Made by a program: the position numbers and the translations under genes. From contig NZ_NNBJ01000013.1 of the NCBI RefSeq assembly GCF_002803085.1, positions 40,580 through 104,579 of the forward strand: DNA of 64,000 bases, in the 5' to 3' direction. The notes under the pieces are model-generated. The model had not been told where the DNA came from and did not search any database. It was given only the letters and a program-made list of their open reading frames with translations. Positions 8,090 through 16,525 of this stretch are shown here, piece by piece. This stretch comes from Streptomyces sp. CB01201. Its GTDB lineage: Bacteria > Actinomycetota > Actinomycetes > Streptomycetales > Streptomycetaceae. Within the stretch, counting starts at the first letter, position 1; the number at the start of each line of letters is the position of its first letter.

Positions 8090-9208
8090 ATGAGCGTGAC
8101 CATCGACATCACGGGCCTGCCGCCCGAGCGCATCGGCTTCGCCGTCTCCCCGCTGGCGGAGCTCGGCCTGGTCCTGCACGCGCTCTCCGAGCCGGGGCAC
8201 CACCCGGGCCTGCACGGCTGGGCGACGGCGACCGCGGCGGCCCTCAAGCCCGACCTGGCCGACCGGCTGCACGAGGCAGAGTTCCTGTGGCGCAACACCT
8301 TCTCCGATGTGTTCATGCCGTTCGCCGGCATACCCGGCCACGACGGCACCCCCGGCGCCACGCTCGCCGAGGACCTCGACCTGCTCGACCGGCTCACCGA
8401 CGAGCGCTTCACCTCCGCCGCCCTGGAGTTCACCTGCTCCAGCCTGTACGGGGTCAAGACGCTCTCCGCGCTGCACGATCCGGCGATGCGGATGCGCGCC
8501 CTCGAGATGGCGGCCACCCGCGGACCCCACCAAGTGGACTTCACCAAGCGCCTGTTGGACGATCCCGCGTCCGTACGGGCCTGGCTGCGGCGCCTCTTGG
8601 AGGACTGCGAGCAGGCCTTCTTCGCGGACACCTGGCAGCGGGTCCGGGTCCAACTGGCCGCCGACGCACGGCACAAGGCGGAGCTGCTGCGCCGCAAGGG
8701 CCTCGACGAGGCGATCGGTGCGGTCTCGGCCGCGCTCGGCGTCGACAGGGGCGGCACCCGGATCAGCATCGACAAGCTGACCGAGGGCCGCACCACCGCC
8801 ACCGACCCGGAGCCCGGCGCCGGGCTCACCTTCGTGCCCACCTCGTTCGGCTGGCCGCACCTGATGGTGCTGCACGCGCCGGGCTGGCGGCCGGTGATCC
8901 ACTACCCGGTGCACGGCCCCGAACTGCCCTCGCCCGCCTCGGTGGAGACGCTCAAGCTGCGCATGGAGGCGCTGGCCCACCCGATGCGGATGCGCCTGTG
9001 CCGCAATCTGGCCCGCTCCCCGTACACCACGAGCGAGCTCGCCGACGCGCACGGGATCACCGCGCCGGAGGTCTCCCGCCATCTGGCCCTCCTGAAGAAG
9101 GCCGGGCTCATCACCACCCGGCGCCGCGGCCGGTACGTACTGCACCAGCTGGACCTCACGGTGGTGGCCCGCCTCGGCAGCGACTTCCTGGAGGGCGTGC
9201 TGCGCTGA
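8090..9208 (+). CDS. DUF5937 / ArsR-type winged-helix transcriptional regulator
   Basis: A 372-aa protein with a long N-terminal DUF5937-like region (about 1-285) and a C-terminal ArsR-type winged helix. The latter is seen in LRMEALAHPMRMRLCRNLA, TTSELADAHGITAPEVSRHLALLKKAGLI and TTRRRGRYVLHQLD. The N-terminal part probably senses a ligand or dimerises; the ligand is unknown. Start ATG at 8090 chosen because it follows the palindromes directly (MSVTIDITGLPPERIGF). An alternative start at 8075 lies in the same frame. Two operator-like palindromes upstream suggest autoregulation. Confidence 0.85.
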   Translation: MSVTIDITGLPPERIGFAVSPLAELGLVLHALSEPGHHPGLHGWATATAAALKPDLADRLHEAEFLWRNTFSDVFMPFAGIPGHDGTPGATLAEDLDLLDRLTDERFTSAALEFTCSSLYGVKTLSALHDPAMRMRALEMAATRGPHQVDFTKRLLDDPASVRAWLRRLLEDCEQAFFADTWQRVRVQLAADARHKAELLRRKGLDEAIGAVSAALGVDRGGTRISIDKLTEGRTTATDPEPGAGLTFVPTSFGWPHLMVLHAPGWRPVIHYPVHGPELPSPASVETLKLRMEALAHPMRMRLCRNLARSPYTTSELADAHGITAPEVSRHLALLKKAGLITTRRRGRYVLHQLDLTVVARLGSDFLEGVLR

Positions 9209-9236
9209 GCCTGCGGGCGCGCTTCCCCGGTCGGCC

Positions 9237-9294
9237 GGGCGCCGACGGCCGGGTCAGCCCGCGCCGGGCGCCGACGGCCGGGTCAGCCCGCGCC
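9237..9294. repeat. Perfect 29-bp tandem duplication
   Basis: A 29-bp unit at 9237-9265 is repeated exactly at 9266-9294. The second copy contains the stop codon (9283-9285) and last codons of the response regulator gene, so the duplication lies across its 3' end. The unit is itself rich in GGCCG/CGGCC self-complementarity. Confidence 0.9.
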
Positions 9295-9954
9295 GCCCGC
9301 CCGCACCAGGCCGGTCTCGTACGCCAGGACCACCACCTGGACCCGGTCGCGCAGCTCCAGCTTGGTCAGGATGCGGCCCACATGGGTCTTCACCGTGGCT
9401 TCCGACAGGACGAGCCGGGCCGCGATCTCGCCGTTGGACAGGCCCTGCGCGACCAGCAGCATGACCTCGCGCTCGCGCTCGGTCAGCCGCTCCAGTTGCT
9501 TGTGCTCGGGCTCCTTGCCGCTGGTCGGGAGCATCGGGGCGAACCGGTCGAGCAGCCGCCGGGTCGTCGAGGGCGCCACCACCGCGTCACCGCTGTGGAC
9601 CGAGCGGATCGCGGCGAGCAGCTCGCCCGGCGGCACGTCCTTCAGCATGAAGCCGCTGGCCCCCGCCTTCAGGCCGGAGAAGGCGTACTCGTCCAGGTCG
9701 AAGGTGGTCAGGATCAGCACCTTCGGCGGATTCGGCGCCTCGCAGATGCGCCGGGTCGCCTCCACCCCGTCCAGCCTCGGCATGCGCACATCCATCAGGA
9801 CCACGTCGACGGCGGTCGCGCGCAGGATGTCGATCGCCTCCGCGCCGTCGCCCGCCTCCGCGACGACCTCCATGTCCGGCTGGGCGGCGAGCACCATCCG
9901 GAAGCCGGTGCGCAGCAGCACCTGGTCGTCGACGAGCATCACGCGGATCGTCAT
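9283..9954 (-). CDS. NarL/LuxR-family response regulator
   Basis: A 223-aa two-component regulator. The receiver domain spans about 1-120 with acidic DD at 9-10, phospho-acceptor Asp55 in VVLMDVRMPR and Lys105 in GFMLKDVPPG. A LuxR-type helix-turn-helix follows (LTEREREVMLLVAQGLSNGEIAARLVLSEATVKTHVGRIL). GAGAGGG lies just before the ATG. It sits 52 bp downstream of the cognate sensor kinase gene on the same strand, so the pair should be co-transcribed. The target regulon is unknown. Confidence 0.93.
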   Translation of the reverse strand: MTIRVMLVDDQVLLRTGFRMVLAAQPDMEVVAEAGDGAEAIDILRATAVDVVLMDVRMPRLDGVEATRRICEAPNPPKVLILTTFDLDEYAFSGLKAGASGFMLKDVPPGELLAAIRSVHSGDAVVAPSTTRRLLDRFAPMLPTSGKEPEHKQLERLTEREREVMLLVAQGLSNGEIAARLVLSEATVKTHVGRILTKLELRDRVQVVVLAYETGLVRAGGAG

Positions 9955-10006
9955 CGTTCCCTCTCCATCACGCCGTACAAGCCGGCACACGAGCACGTAC
10001 AGGACA

Positions 10007-11215
10007 TCAGTGGGCCGGCTTGAGCGGCAGCAGGGCGCTGATGCGGAAGCCGCCGCCGGGGCGCGGCCCCGCGTCAAGCGTGCCCCCGACCATGCCGATC
10101 CGCTCCCGCATGCCGATCAGGCCGTGGCCCTGGCCGTCCGCGCCGCCGTCCTCGTACATCTCGTGGGCGGCGCCCCGGCCGTCGTCCTCGACGAGCAGGC
10201 CGAGGCCGTCGTCGAAGTACACGAGCCGCACGCTCGCCCCCGCGTCCGGCCCGCCGTGCTTGCGCGTGTTGGTGAGGGCTTCCTGCACGATGCGGTACGC
10301 CGTTAGCTCGACGCCGCTGGGCAGCGGGCGCGGGGTGCCCTCGACCTTGAAGTCGACGGTGAGACCCGCCCCGCGGACCGTCTCCACCAGGTCCTCGATC
10401 TGCTGGACGTCGGGCTGCGGGACGTACTCCCCCGCCTCCTGGTGCTCGCCGGTGCGCAGTACGCCGAGCAGCCGGCGCATCTCGGCGAGCGCCTGACGGC
10501 CCGTCATGGAGATGGTCTCCAGGGCTGTCCTCGCCTGGTCCGGCGAGGTGTCCATGACATAGGCGGCGCCGTCGGCCTGGACCACCATCACCGAGACGTT
10601 GTGCGCCACCACGTCGTGCAGCTCGCGGGCGATCCGGGCCCGCTCGGCCGCGACCGCCACCTTGGCCTGCGCCTCGCGCTCCCGCTCCAGGCGCGAGGCC
10701 CGCTCCTCCAGCTGCGCGAAGTACGCCTTGCGGGTACGCATCGAGTCGCCGAGCACCCAGGCGAGCAGGAACGGGACCGTCATGATGACAACGAAGAAGG
10801 CCGTCTGCTGCCCGCTGCTCTCCGCTCCCGCCGCCGTCCAGCGCACCTGGGCGAGGGGGGCCGCGAGCAGGCTGCCGACCAGGGCGACCCGCGAGGCCCA
10901 GCGCTCGCCCGCGGAGGCCACGGTGTAGACGAGGACCAGCATCGCGAAGTCCTGGACCTCCGGCCGGACGTTCAGGGCCAGCTGCGCCAGGCCCACGGCG
11001 ATGACGAGGAGCAGCATCCGCTCGGGCATCCGGCGGCGCAGCGCCACGGCCACGCCCATCCCGAGCGAGACCAGGACCTGGAGGCTCCAGGCCGGCTCCT
11101 CCGCGTGGTGCGGCCCCGACAGGATCTGCAGGCAGGAGAACCCGAACAGGACGACGGCCCAGAAGGCGTCGACCCCGGTCGGGTTCCTGCGGATGAAGTC
11201 GTAGAGGCGCTGCAC
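10007..11215 (-). CDS. Sensor histidine kinase, HisKA_3 (NarL/DesK) type
   Basis: A 402-aa membrane kinase. The N-terminal ~155 residues contain about four to five hydrophobic segments and no large extracellular domain. A short coiled coil follows (AQLEERASRLEREREAQ), then the HisKA_3 dimerisation motif ARELHDVVAHNVSVM with His200 as phospho-acceptor. The ATPase domain has RIVQEALTNTRKHG (N box), VEDDGRG and GHGLIGMRERI. It starts with GTG at 11215, and a TACGCT hexamer 7 nt upstream suggests a leaderless transcript. It is divergent from the methyltransferase gene. Confidence 0.93.
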   Translation of the reverse strand: MQRLYDFIRRNPTGVDAFWAVVLFGFSCLQILSGPHHAEEPAWSLQVLVSLGMGVAVALRRRMPERMLLLVIAVGLAQLALNVRPEVQDFAMLVLVYTVASAGERWASRVALVGSLLAAPLAQVRWTAAGAESSGQQTAFFVVIMTVPFLLAWVLGDSMRTRKAYFAQLEERASRLEREREAQAKVAVAAERARIARELHDVVAHNVSVMVVQADGAAYVMDTSPDQARTALETISMTGRQALAEMRRLLGVLRTGEHQEAGEYVPQPDVQQIEDLVETVRGAGLTVDFKVEGTPRPLPSGVELTAYRIVQEALTNTRKHGGPDAGASVRLVYFDDGLGLLVEDDGRGAAHEMYEDGGADGQGHGLIGMRERIGMVGGTLDAGPRPGGGFRISALLPLKPAH

Positions 11216-11222
11216 GTAACCC

Positions 11223-11228
11223 AGCGTA
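11223..11228 (-). promoter_or_regulatory. Candidate -10 hexamer TACGCT for a leaderless kinase transcript
   Basis: TACGCT on the minus strand ends 7 nt before the GTG start at 11215, the spacing expected if the first base of the start codon is the transcription start. No convincing -35 or ribosome binding site is seen. Confidence 0.4.
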
Positions 11229-11311
11229 GGGAAAGCGGACAGGTGCAGGGGTCAGCCGCCGGGGCGATCCTGATCCCGGCGGCATACTCCGCAAGGTGGA
11301 GACTTGGGCGC

Positions 11312-12319
11312 GTGACGGATGAGACGTGTCAGCACTCCGGCGACGACAGCCGGCCGGGACCGGCGGATCCGGCGGGGCGGGGTGCGCTCCTCGGGTGGCG
11401 TGCGGCCACCGAGCGGGCGCTGTACGGGGACGGCGGGTTCTATCTCCGACCCGAGGGGCCGGCCGGGCATTTCCGCACGTCGGTGCATGCCTCGCCGCTC
11501 TTCGCGGGGGCCGTCGCCCGCCTCCTGACCGAGGTCGCGGCGGGGCTCGGCCCCGGGCCCTTCGACCTCGTGGACGTCGGTGCCGGGCGCGGGGAGCTGC
11601 TCACCGGGGTGCTCGCCGCGCTGCCCCCGGACTTTCCGGTCCGGGCGTACGCCGTCGAGCGCGCGGCCCGCCCGGCCGGGCTCGACGAGCGGATCGTCTG
11701 GCGGGATTCGGTGCCGCGGGGCGTCCGGGGGCTGCTCTTCGCGAACGAATGGCTGGACAACGTGCCGGTGGAGGTCGCGGAGGTCGACGCGGAGGGGGTT
11801 GCCCGGCTCGTCCTCGTCGGGCCCGACGGCACCGAGACCCTGGGTGCGCCGGTGTCGGGCGCGGACGCGGCGTGGCTCGCGCGGTGGTGGCCGCTGGGCG
11901 AGCCGGGGGCCCGGGCCGAGATCGGGTGGCCGCGCGACGAGGCCTGGGCGAACGCGGTCGGCTCGCTCTCGGCGGGGCTCGCGGTGGCCGTGGACTACGC
12001 GCACGTACGGGGTGCCCGGCCGCCCTTCGGAACGCTGGCCGGGTTCCGGGGCGGGCGCGAGGTGGTGCCGGTGCCGGACGGGTCCTGCGACATCACCGCG
12101 CATGTCGCCCTCGACGCGTGCGCGCTGCCCGGCGCGGAGCTGCTCCCCCAGCGCGAGGCCCTGGCCCGCCTCGGGGTCTCGGGGGCCCGGCCCCCCTTGG
12201 CCCTGGCGTCCTCGGACCCCGCGGCGTACGTCCGGGCGCTGGCGGCGGCGGGGGCGGCGGCCGAGCTCACCGCGCGGGGTGCCCTCGGCGACTTCCTCTG
12301 GCTGCTCCAGCGGGCCTAG
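11312..12319 (+). CDS. SAM-dependent methyltransferase, MidA/NDUFAF7 (DUF185) type
   Basis: A 335-aa protein with a class I SAM fold. The SAM-binding loop is FDLVDVGAGRGELLTGVL (about 85-102), and residues 145-152 read NEWLDNVP, matching the conserved NE-x-x-D-x-x-P segment of the MidA/NDUFAF7 family. An early GGFYLRPEGPAGHFRTS segment is also family-like. In mitochondria NDUFAF7 dimethylates an arginine of the complex I 49-kDa subunit. Here the next gene on the same strand is an orphan homologue of that subunit (nuoD), supporting a similar role. Start GTG at 11312 (VTDETCQHSG); the upstream frame is open but overlaps the divergent kinase promoter. Confidence 0.8.
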   Translation: MTDETCQHSGDDSRPGPADPAGRGALLGWRAATERALYGDGGFYLRPEGPAGHFRTSVHASPLFAGAVARLLTEVAAGLGPGPFDLVDVGAGRGELLTGVLAALPPDFPVRAYAVERAARPAGLDERIVWRDSVPRGVRGLLFANEWLDNVPVEVAEVDAEGVARLVLVGPDGTETLGAPVSGADAAWLARWWPLGEPGARAEIGWPRDEAWANAVGSLSAGLAVAVDYAHVRGARPPFGTLAGFRGGREVVPVPDGSCDITAHVALDACALPGAELLPQREALARLGVSGARPPLALASSDPAAYVRALAAAGAAAELTARGALGDFLWLLQRA

Positions 12320-13104
12320 CCCCGGTTCTGGCCCCGGGGGGGTTTGCCCACCCTCCCGCCCGTTGCCCGGGGTTGGTAGGTTCCGGGTCCCCCTGGGGCT
12401 CCGCCCCAGACCCCGATCGCGCCTGAAGGGCGCTCGTCCTCAAACGCCGGACGGGCTGAGGATGCCCGATGCGGGCCAGCACCGAGGCATTCGGGCCGCC
12501 CCCCTACGGAGACGCCGGGCTGCACTACGTGCGCGCCCCCGCCCCGACGAGCGCAACCGGAGGTGCTGGGCCGCTTAAGGGGCGCGAGGAACGGCGCGAG
12601 CAACCGACCACGGTCCGCGGACGAAGGCGGGTTTCAGGGGGCGCGAGGAACGGCGCGAACGACCTCCCACGGCCCGCGGACAAAGGCAGGTCCCAAGGGG
12701 CGCGAGGAACGGCGCGCGCAATCAGCCACGGCCCGCGGACAAAGGCAGGTCCCAAGGGGCGCGAGGAACGGCGCGAGCAACCGACCACGGCCCGCAACCG
12801 AAAACGGGTCAGGGGGCGCGAGGAACGGCGCGAACGACCTCGCACGGCCCGCGGACAAAGGCAGGTCCCAAGGGGCGCGAGGAACGGCGCGCGTAATCAG
12901 CCACGGCCCGCAACCCAAAGCGGGTCAGGGGCGCGGGGAACTGCGCGAGCGACCAGCCACTACCCGCAGACGACAACCCGGCTTCGAGGGGCGCGGGGAA
13001 CTGCGCAACCAGCCGGGCACTTGAAGCGCCCTCCCCCTGCCCCCCCGGAGGGACTCGGTAGGGGTGGGGCCAGGGGCCGCGCGCCCCGGGGGATACTGGC
13101 CAGC
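12320..13104. repeat. Composite intergenic repeat block with an eight-unit ~58-bp tandem array
   Basis: No convincing gene. Starting at the methyltransferase stop the block holds (1) a GGGGCTCCGCCCC hairpin near 12392-12404; (2) a 'CCTCAAACGCCGGACGGGCTGAGG'-type element at about 12425-12480, the same as at five other places here in matching gene-relative orientation; (3) eight units with the core GGGGCGCGAGGAACGGCGCG or GGGGCGCGGGGAACTGCGC, beginning near 12580, 12639, 12698, 12757, 12814, 12871, 12928 and 12988. Open frames run through it because of its composition and were not called genes. The last ~80 bp is the nuoD leader. Confidence 0.85.
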
Positions 13105-14247
13105 ATGACGGAGACGACGGTCGGGATCGGGGGCGGGGCGGAGAGCACCGACATGGTGCTCAACATCGGCCCCCAGCACCCCTCCACCCACGGAGTGCTA
13201 CGCCTCAAGCTCGTGCTCGACGGCGAACGCATTCAACAGGCCGAGCCGGTCATCGGCTACATGCACCGCGGCGCGGAAAAGCTCTTCGAGGCCCGCGACT
13301 ACCGCCAGATCGTGATGCTGGCCAACCGCCACGACTGGCTCTCCGCGTTCTCCAACGAGCTCGGCGTCGTCATGGCCGTGGAGCGGATGCTCGGCATGGA
13401 AGTGCCCGAGCGCGCCGTCTGGACCCGCACCCTGCTCGCCGAGCTGAACCGCGTCCTCAACCACCTGATGTTCCTCGGCTCGTACCCGCTGGAGCTCGGC
13501 GGCATCACCCCCGTCTTCCACGCCTTCCGCGAGCGCGAGGAACTCCAGGCCGTGATGGAGGAGGTCTCCGGCGGCCGTATGCACTACATGTTCAACCGGG
13601 TCGGCGGCCTCAAGGAGGACCTGCCGCTCGGCTGGCTCGGCCGGGTCCGGCACGCCGTCGCCTCGGTGCGCTCGCGCATGGACGTGTACGACGGCCTCGT
13701 CCTCGGCAACGAGATCTTCCGGGCCCGCACCCGGAACGTCGGCGTCCTGTCCGCCGAGGCCGTGCACGCGTACGGCGTGAGCGGCCCGATCGCCCGTGCC
13801 TCCGGCGTCGACTTCGACCTGCGGCGCGACGAGCCCTACCTGGCGTACGGGGAGCTCCAGGACACCCTGAAGGTCGTCACCCGCGCCGAGGGCGACTGCC
13901 TCGGCCGCTTCGAGTGCCTCCTGGAGCAGACCCACAACGCGCTCGACCTCGCCGACGCCTGCCTCGACAAGATGGCCGGCCTCGCGCCGGGACCGATCAA
14001 CCAGCGGCTGCCCAAGGTCCTCAAGGCGCCCGAGGGCCACACCTACGCCTGGACCGAGAACCCCCTCGGCGTCAACGGCTACTACCTGGTCAGCAAGGGT
14101 GAGAAGACCCCGTACCGGCTGAAGCTGCGCTCCGCCTCGTTCAACAACATCCAGGCTCTCGCCGTGCTGCTGCCCGGAACGCTGGTCGCCGACATGGTCG
14201 CGATCCTGGGGTCGCTGTTCTTCGTCGTCGGCGACATCGACAAGTAG
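13105..14247 (+). CDS. nuoD2: NADH-quinone oxidoreductase subunit D-like protein (orphan NuoD)
   Basis: A 380-aa homologue of the 49-kDa/NuoD subunit, which lines the quinone site of complex I near cluster N2. It contains LNIGPQHPSTHGVLRLKLVL, GYMHRGAEKLFE, MLANRHDWLSAFSNELG, GGRMHYMFNRVGGLKEDLP and a C-terminal FFVVGDIDK. The His of STHG is residue 29, and Arg75 in NRHDW lies 46 residues later, the spacing of the methylated/N2-proximal arginine in eukaryotic 49-kDa subunits. No other nuo genes are nearby, so this is a second, isolated copy. Start ATG 13105 (GGGGGA upstream); in-frame extension into the repeats is rejected. Confidence 0.9.
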   Translation: MTETTVGIGGGAESTDMVLNIGPQHPSTHGVLRLKLVLDGERIQQAEPVIGYMHRGAEKLFEARDYRQIVMLANRHDWLSAFSNELGVVMAVERMLGMEVPERAVWTRTLLAELNRVLNHLMFLGSYPLELGGITPVFHAFREREELQAVMEEVSGGRMHYMFNRVGGLKEDLPLGWLGRVRHAVASVRSRMDVYDGLVLGNEIFRARTRNVGVLSAEAVHAYGVSGPIARASGVDFDLRRDEPYLAYGELQDTLKVVTRAEGDCLGRFECLLEQTHNALDLADACLDKMAGLAPGPINQRLPKVLKAPEGHTYAWTENPLGVNGYYLVSKGEKTPYRLKLRSASFNNIQALAVLLPGTLVADMVAILGSLFFVVGDIDK

Positions 14248-14250
14248 CGC

Positions 14251-14275
14251 GCCGCCCCGGCCGGTTCGGGGCGGC
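14251..14275. terminator. Bidirectional stem-loop between convergent genes
   Basis: GCCGCCCCG (14251-14259) pairs with CGGGGCGGC (14267-14275), loop 7 nt, immediately after the nuoD stop and before the end of the convergent gene at 14292. There is no T-tract, as is usual in streptomycetes. Confidence 0.7.
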
Positions 14276-14291
14276 GGCAGCACCCCGTGTC

Positions 14292-15329
14292 CTACGAGAT
14301 CGCGGTCCTCAGCACCGCCACGTCCAGCTGCTCGGTCTCGTCGTGGGCGGTCAGGTCGATGACCTCGCCAACCACCTTGTCGGGGCCCTGGTGGGCCCGG
14401 TTCGCGAGGACTTCCTCGCCCACCACGTCGGCGAGGTCCTCGTCCTGGACGGCCTCGATCGCGGCCGCCTTGTGATCCACGTCCGCGTCCGCGGTCGTGA
14501 CCGGCTGCGCGCCACCCGTAGCGCCCGCGCCCCCCGTGCCGAAGAAGTCGAAGCTTCCCTCCGGGCGCACCGCGCGGCGCGCGAGGTAGGGGACCACCGC
14601 GGCGGCGACCGGCGCGGGAGCCGCGGGCAGTTCGGCGTGGCGGGGCTTGGCGGTGAGGGCGGCCGACGGGCGGGTGTGCTCTCCGCTGCCGAGGACCGCC
14701 GCGGGCTTCCCCTGCGGCTCCTCCGCCTCCCTGGCCTCGCGTATGCGCGAGGCCTCGGCACGCGCCTTCGCCTGCCGTTCGGCACTGAGCGAGAGGGACT
14801 CCAGGGCGCGGGCCGCCGCGAGGTAGGAGGCCGGCGTCGGCGTACTTCCCGACGCCGTAAGGGCCTTGGGCCCGGCGGACTCAAGCGCCAGCTGACGCCG
14901 GCCCTCCAGGGCGCTGGCCCGCTCGGTCTCCGCGTTGGCGTAGCGCCGCAGCAGGGCCGCGTGTTCGCCGCGCAGCCCGGCCAGCTCCATGCGCTTGGTG
15001 CGCAGCTTGGCGTCGAGGCGGCCGCGCAGCTCGCGCGACTCCTCCAACTCCGTCTCCAGCTCGGCGATCCGCTCCTCGGTGCGCCACTGGTCGGCGGCGC
15101 GCGAGCGGGTCAGCTCGGCGACCCGGCGGCCCGCCGCCCGGTCCCAGGCGCGCATGAGCACCGAGCCGGTGACACAGGCCGCCGCCGCGGCGGCGGCCAA
15201 CGCTCTCAGTGCCGTTGGCTGATCGAAGAGCCAGGCGCCGCCGGCGCACAGGACGGAGACGCCTGCGACGGCCGACGGCTGAAGAAGCCGGTGCAGCGGA
15301 GGGGAATGACGGTGGCGTCCACGTGGCAT
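14292..15329 (-). CDS. Membrane-anchored coiled-coil protein of unknown function
   Basis: 345 aa. Two hydrophobic segments near the N-terminus (about 16-35 and 40-62, AVAGVSVLCAGGAWLF and ALAAAAAAACVTGSVL) are followed by a charged coiled coil (about 85-160: EERIAELETELEESRELRGRL, AKLRTKRMELAGLRGEHAAL). A long Ala/Pro/Glu-rich, probably cytoplasmic region ends in an acidic segment (DEDLADVVGEEVLANRAHQGPDK). Start ATG 15329 (MPRGRHRHSPPLHRLL); a longer form from 15371 is possible. The architecture suggests a scaffold; no family recognised. Confidence 0.75.
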   Translation of the reverse strand: MPRGRHRHSPPLHRLLQPSAVAGVSVLCAGGAWLFDQPTALRALAAAAAAACVTGSVLMRAWDRAAGRRVAELTRSRAADQWRTEERIAELETELEESRELRGRLDAKLRTKRMELAGLRGEHAALLRRYANAETERASALEGRRQLALESAGPKALTASGSTPTPASYLAAARALESLSLSAERQAKARAEASRIREAREAEEPQGKPAAVLGSGEHTRPSAALTAKPRHAELPAAPAPVAAAVVPYLARRAVRPEGSFDFFGTGGAGATGGAQPVTTADADVDHKAAAIEAVQDEDLADVVGEEVLANRAHQGPDKVVGEVIDLTAHDETEQLDVAVLRTAIS

Positions 15330-15415
15330 GGCCTGAAATTTACCGTGCGTAGCCCGCACATGGACCCCCACCCGTCAATCTGTTCCCCTGTAGTTACTCC
15401 GATCGCCCAATTCGG

Positions 15416-16405
15416 CTACTTCTTGATCAGTCCCTTGGACTGGAGATACGCCTTGGCGACATCGGCCGGCTTGGCGCGCTCGGCGTCGACCTTGCGGTTG
15501 AGATCCACGAGATCGTCGGTCGTCAGCGCCTTGGTGAGCTTGCCGAGCGCATCGGCTATCTCCTGGGCGCCCGCTTCCTTCGCATTGACGACCGGCAGGA
15601 CGTTGTCCGCGTTCTGCAACTTCTTGTCGTCCTGGAGCAGGACGAGGCCGTAGGTGTCCAGCGTCGCGTCGGTGGTGGTGGTCAGCACCAGCTGGTCCAC
15701 CCCGTCCTTGACGGCCTGCTTGGCCTGCGGGGTGCCGACGCCCTTGGGGTCGATGCCGGTCACGTCGATGCCGTACTTCGACGTGAGACCCGGCGCGCAG
15801 AATGGCCGGACCTTGCACTCGTCACCGGCGGCGATCTTCACCTTGGCCTTTGAAGTCCCCAGGTCGGAAAGGGTCTTGAGGTTGTTCTTGGCGGCGAATT
15901 CCTTGGTCACCGCGAACGCGTTCTGATCCACCGCCGCACCGGCCGGCAGAACCTTCAGTCCGCGCGGCCCGGCCAGCTTGGACAGTTCGGCGACGGTGGC
16001 CGTCACATCGCTGGACGCGATCGGCTTCGCGTTGGCACCGTTGGCCTTGGCATTGAGGAATTCGGTGAGCGTGGCCGCGTATTCGGGGACGACGTCGATC
16101 TCGCCCTTCTCCAGGGCCGGCTCGTACAGTTCGCGGTTCTTCACGGTGGTGACCGAGGTCGAGTACCCGGCGTCCGCGAGGACCTGCGAGTACAGCTCCG
16201 CGAGCACCGCGGACTCGGTGAAGCCGGCCGCGCCGATCACCAGCGAGCCCTTCTTCCCACCGCCCGTACTGCTGGAGCCGCCCGAGGCGCTCGCACTGCT
16301 CTTGTCCTTGCTCTTTTCCAGGCTGTCGCCGCCGCACGCGGCGAGCGTGCCGGCCAGGGCCAGCGTGCCGAGCACCGCACCGGTCGTGCGCAGGATCTTG
16401 CTCAT
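15416..16405 (-). CDS. Glycine betaine/choline-type ABC transporter substrate-binding lipoprotein (ProX/OpuCC family)
   Basis: 329 aa. A signal peptide with lipobox LAGTLAAC (lipidated Cys24) is followed by a Ser/Gly/Lys-rich linker, then the OpuAC/ProX-like domain starting VIGAAGFTESAVLAELYSQVL, with KNRELYEPALEKGEIDVVPEYAATLTEF characteristic of this group. It is an extracytoplasmic binding protein for quaternary amine compatible solutes, so it should support osmoprotection. It is the promoter-distal gene after two permeases, 120 bp downstream. The exact ligand cannot be set from sequence by eye. Confidence 0.9.
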   Translation of the reverse strand: MSKILRTTGAVLGTLALAGTLAACGGDSLEKSKDKSSASASGGSSSTGGGKKGSLVIGAAGFTESAVLAELYSQVLADAGYSTSVTTVKNRELYEPALEKGEIDVVPEYAATLTEFLNAKANGANAKPIASSDVTATVAELSKLAGPRGLKVLPAGAAVDQNAFAVTKEFAAKNNLKTLSDLGTSKAKVKIAAGDECKVRPFCAPGLTSKYGIDVTGIDPKGVGTPQAKQAVKDGVDQLVLTTTTDATLDTYGLVLLQDDKKLQNADNVLPVVNAKEAGAQEIADALGKLTKALTTDDLVDLNRKVDAERAKPADVAKAYLQSKGLIKK

Positions 16406-16525
16406 GAGGGTTTCACCGTCCAGGAGATGTCACGAAATCAAGGGAGTCGAGGGGTGACGAGGTAGCGGGTAACAGGCGGTGCGGCGAGGCGGGCACGGCA
16501 GGAGGTACGCGGCGGCGGCGCGGGC

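Noticed and set aside
12580..13010. CRISPR-like array (about 21-bp repeats every 58 bp)
   Set aside because: The intervening segments are themselves similar to each other, the repeats degenerate, and no cas genes are present; it is a minisatellite-like array.
12469..13104. N-terminal extension of nuoD through the repeat array
   Set aside because: The frame is open only because of base composition; NuoD homology starts right after ATG 13105.
13105..14247. Orphan nuoD as a Ni-Fe hydrogenase large subunit
   Set aside because: The paired CxxC motifs needed for the Ni-Fe centre are absent, while complex I D-subunit motifs are complete.
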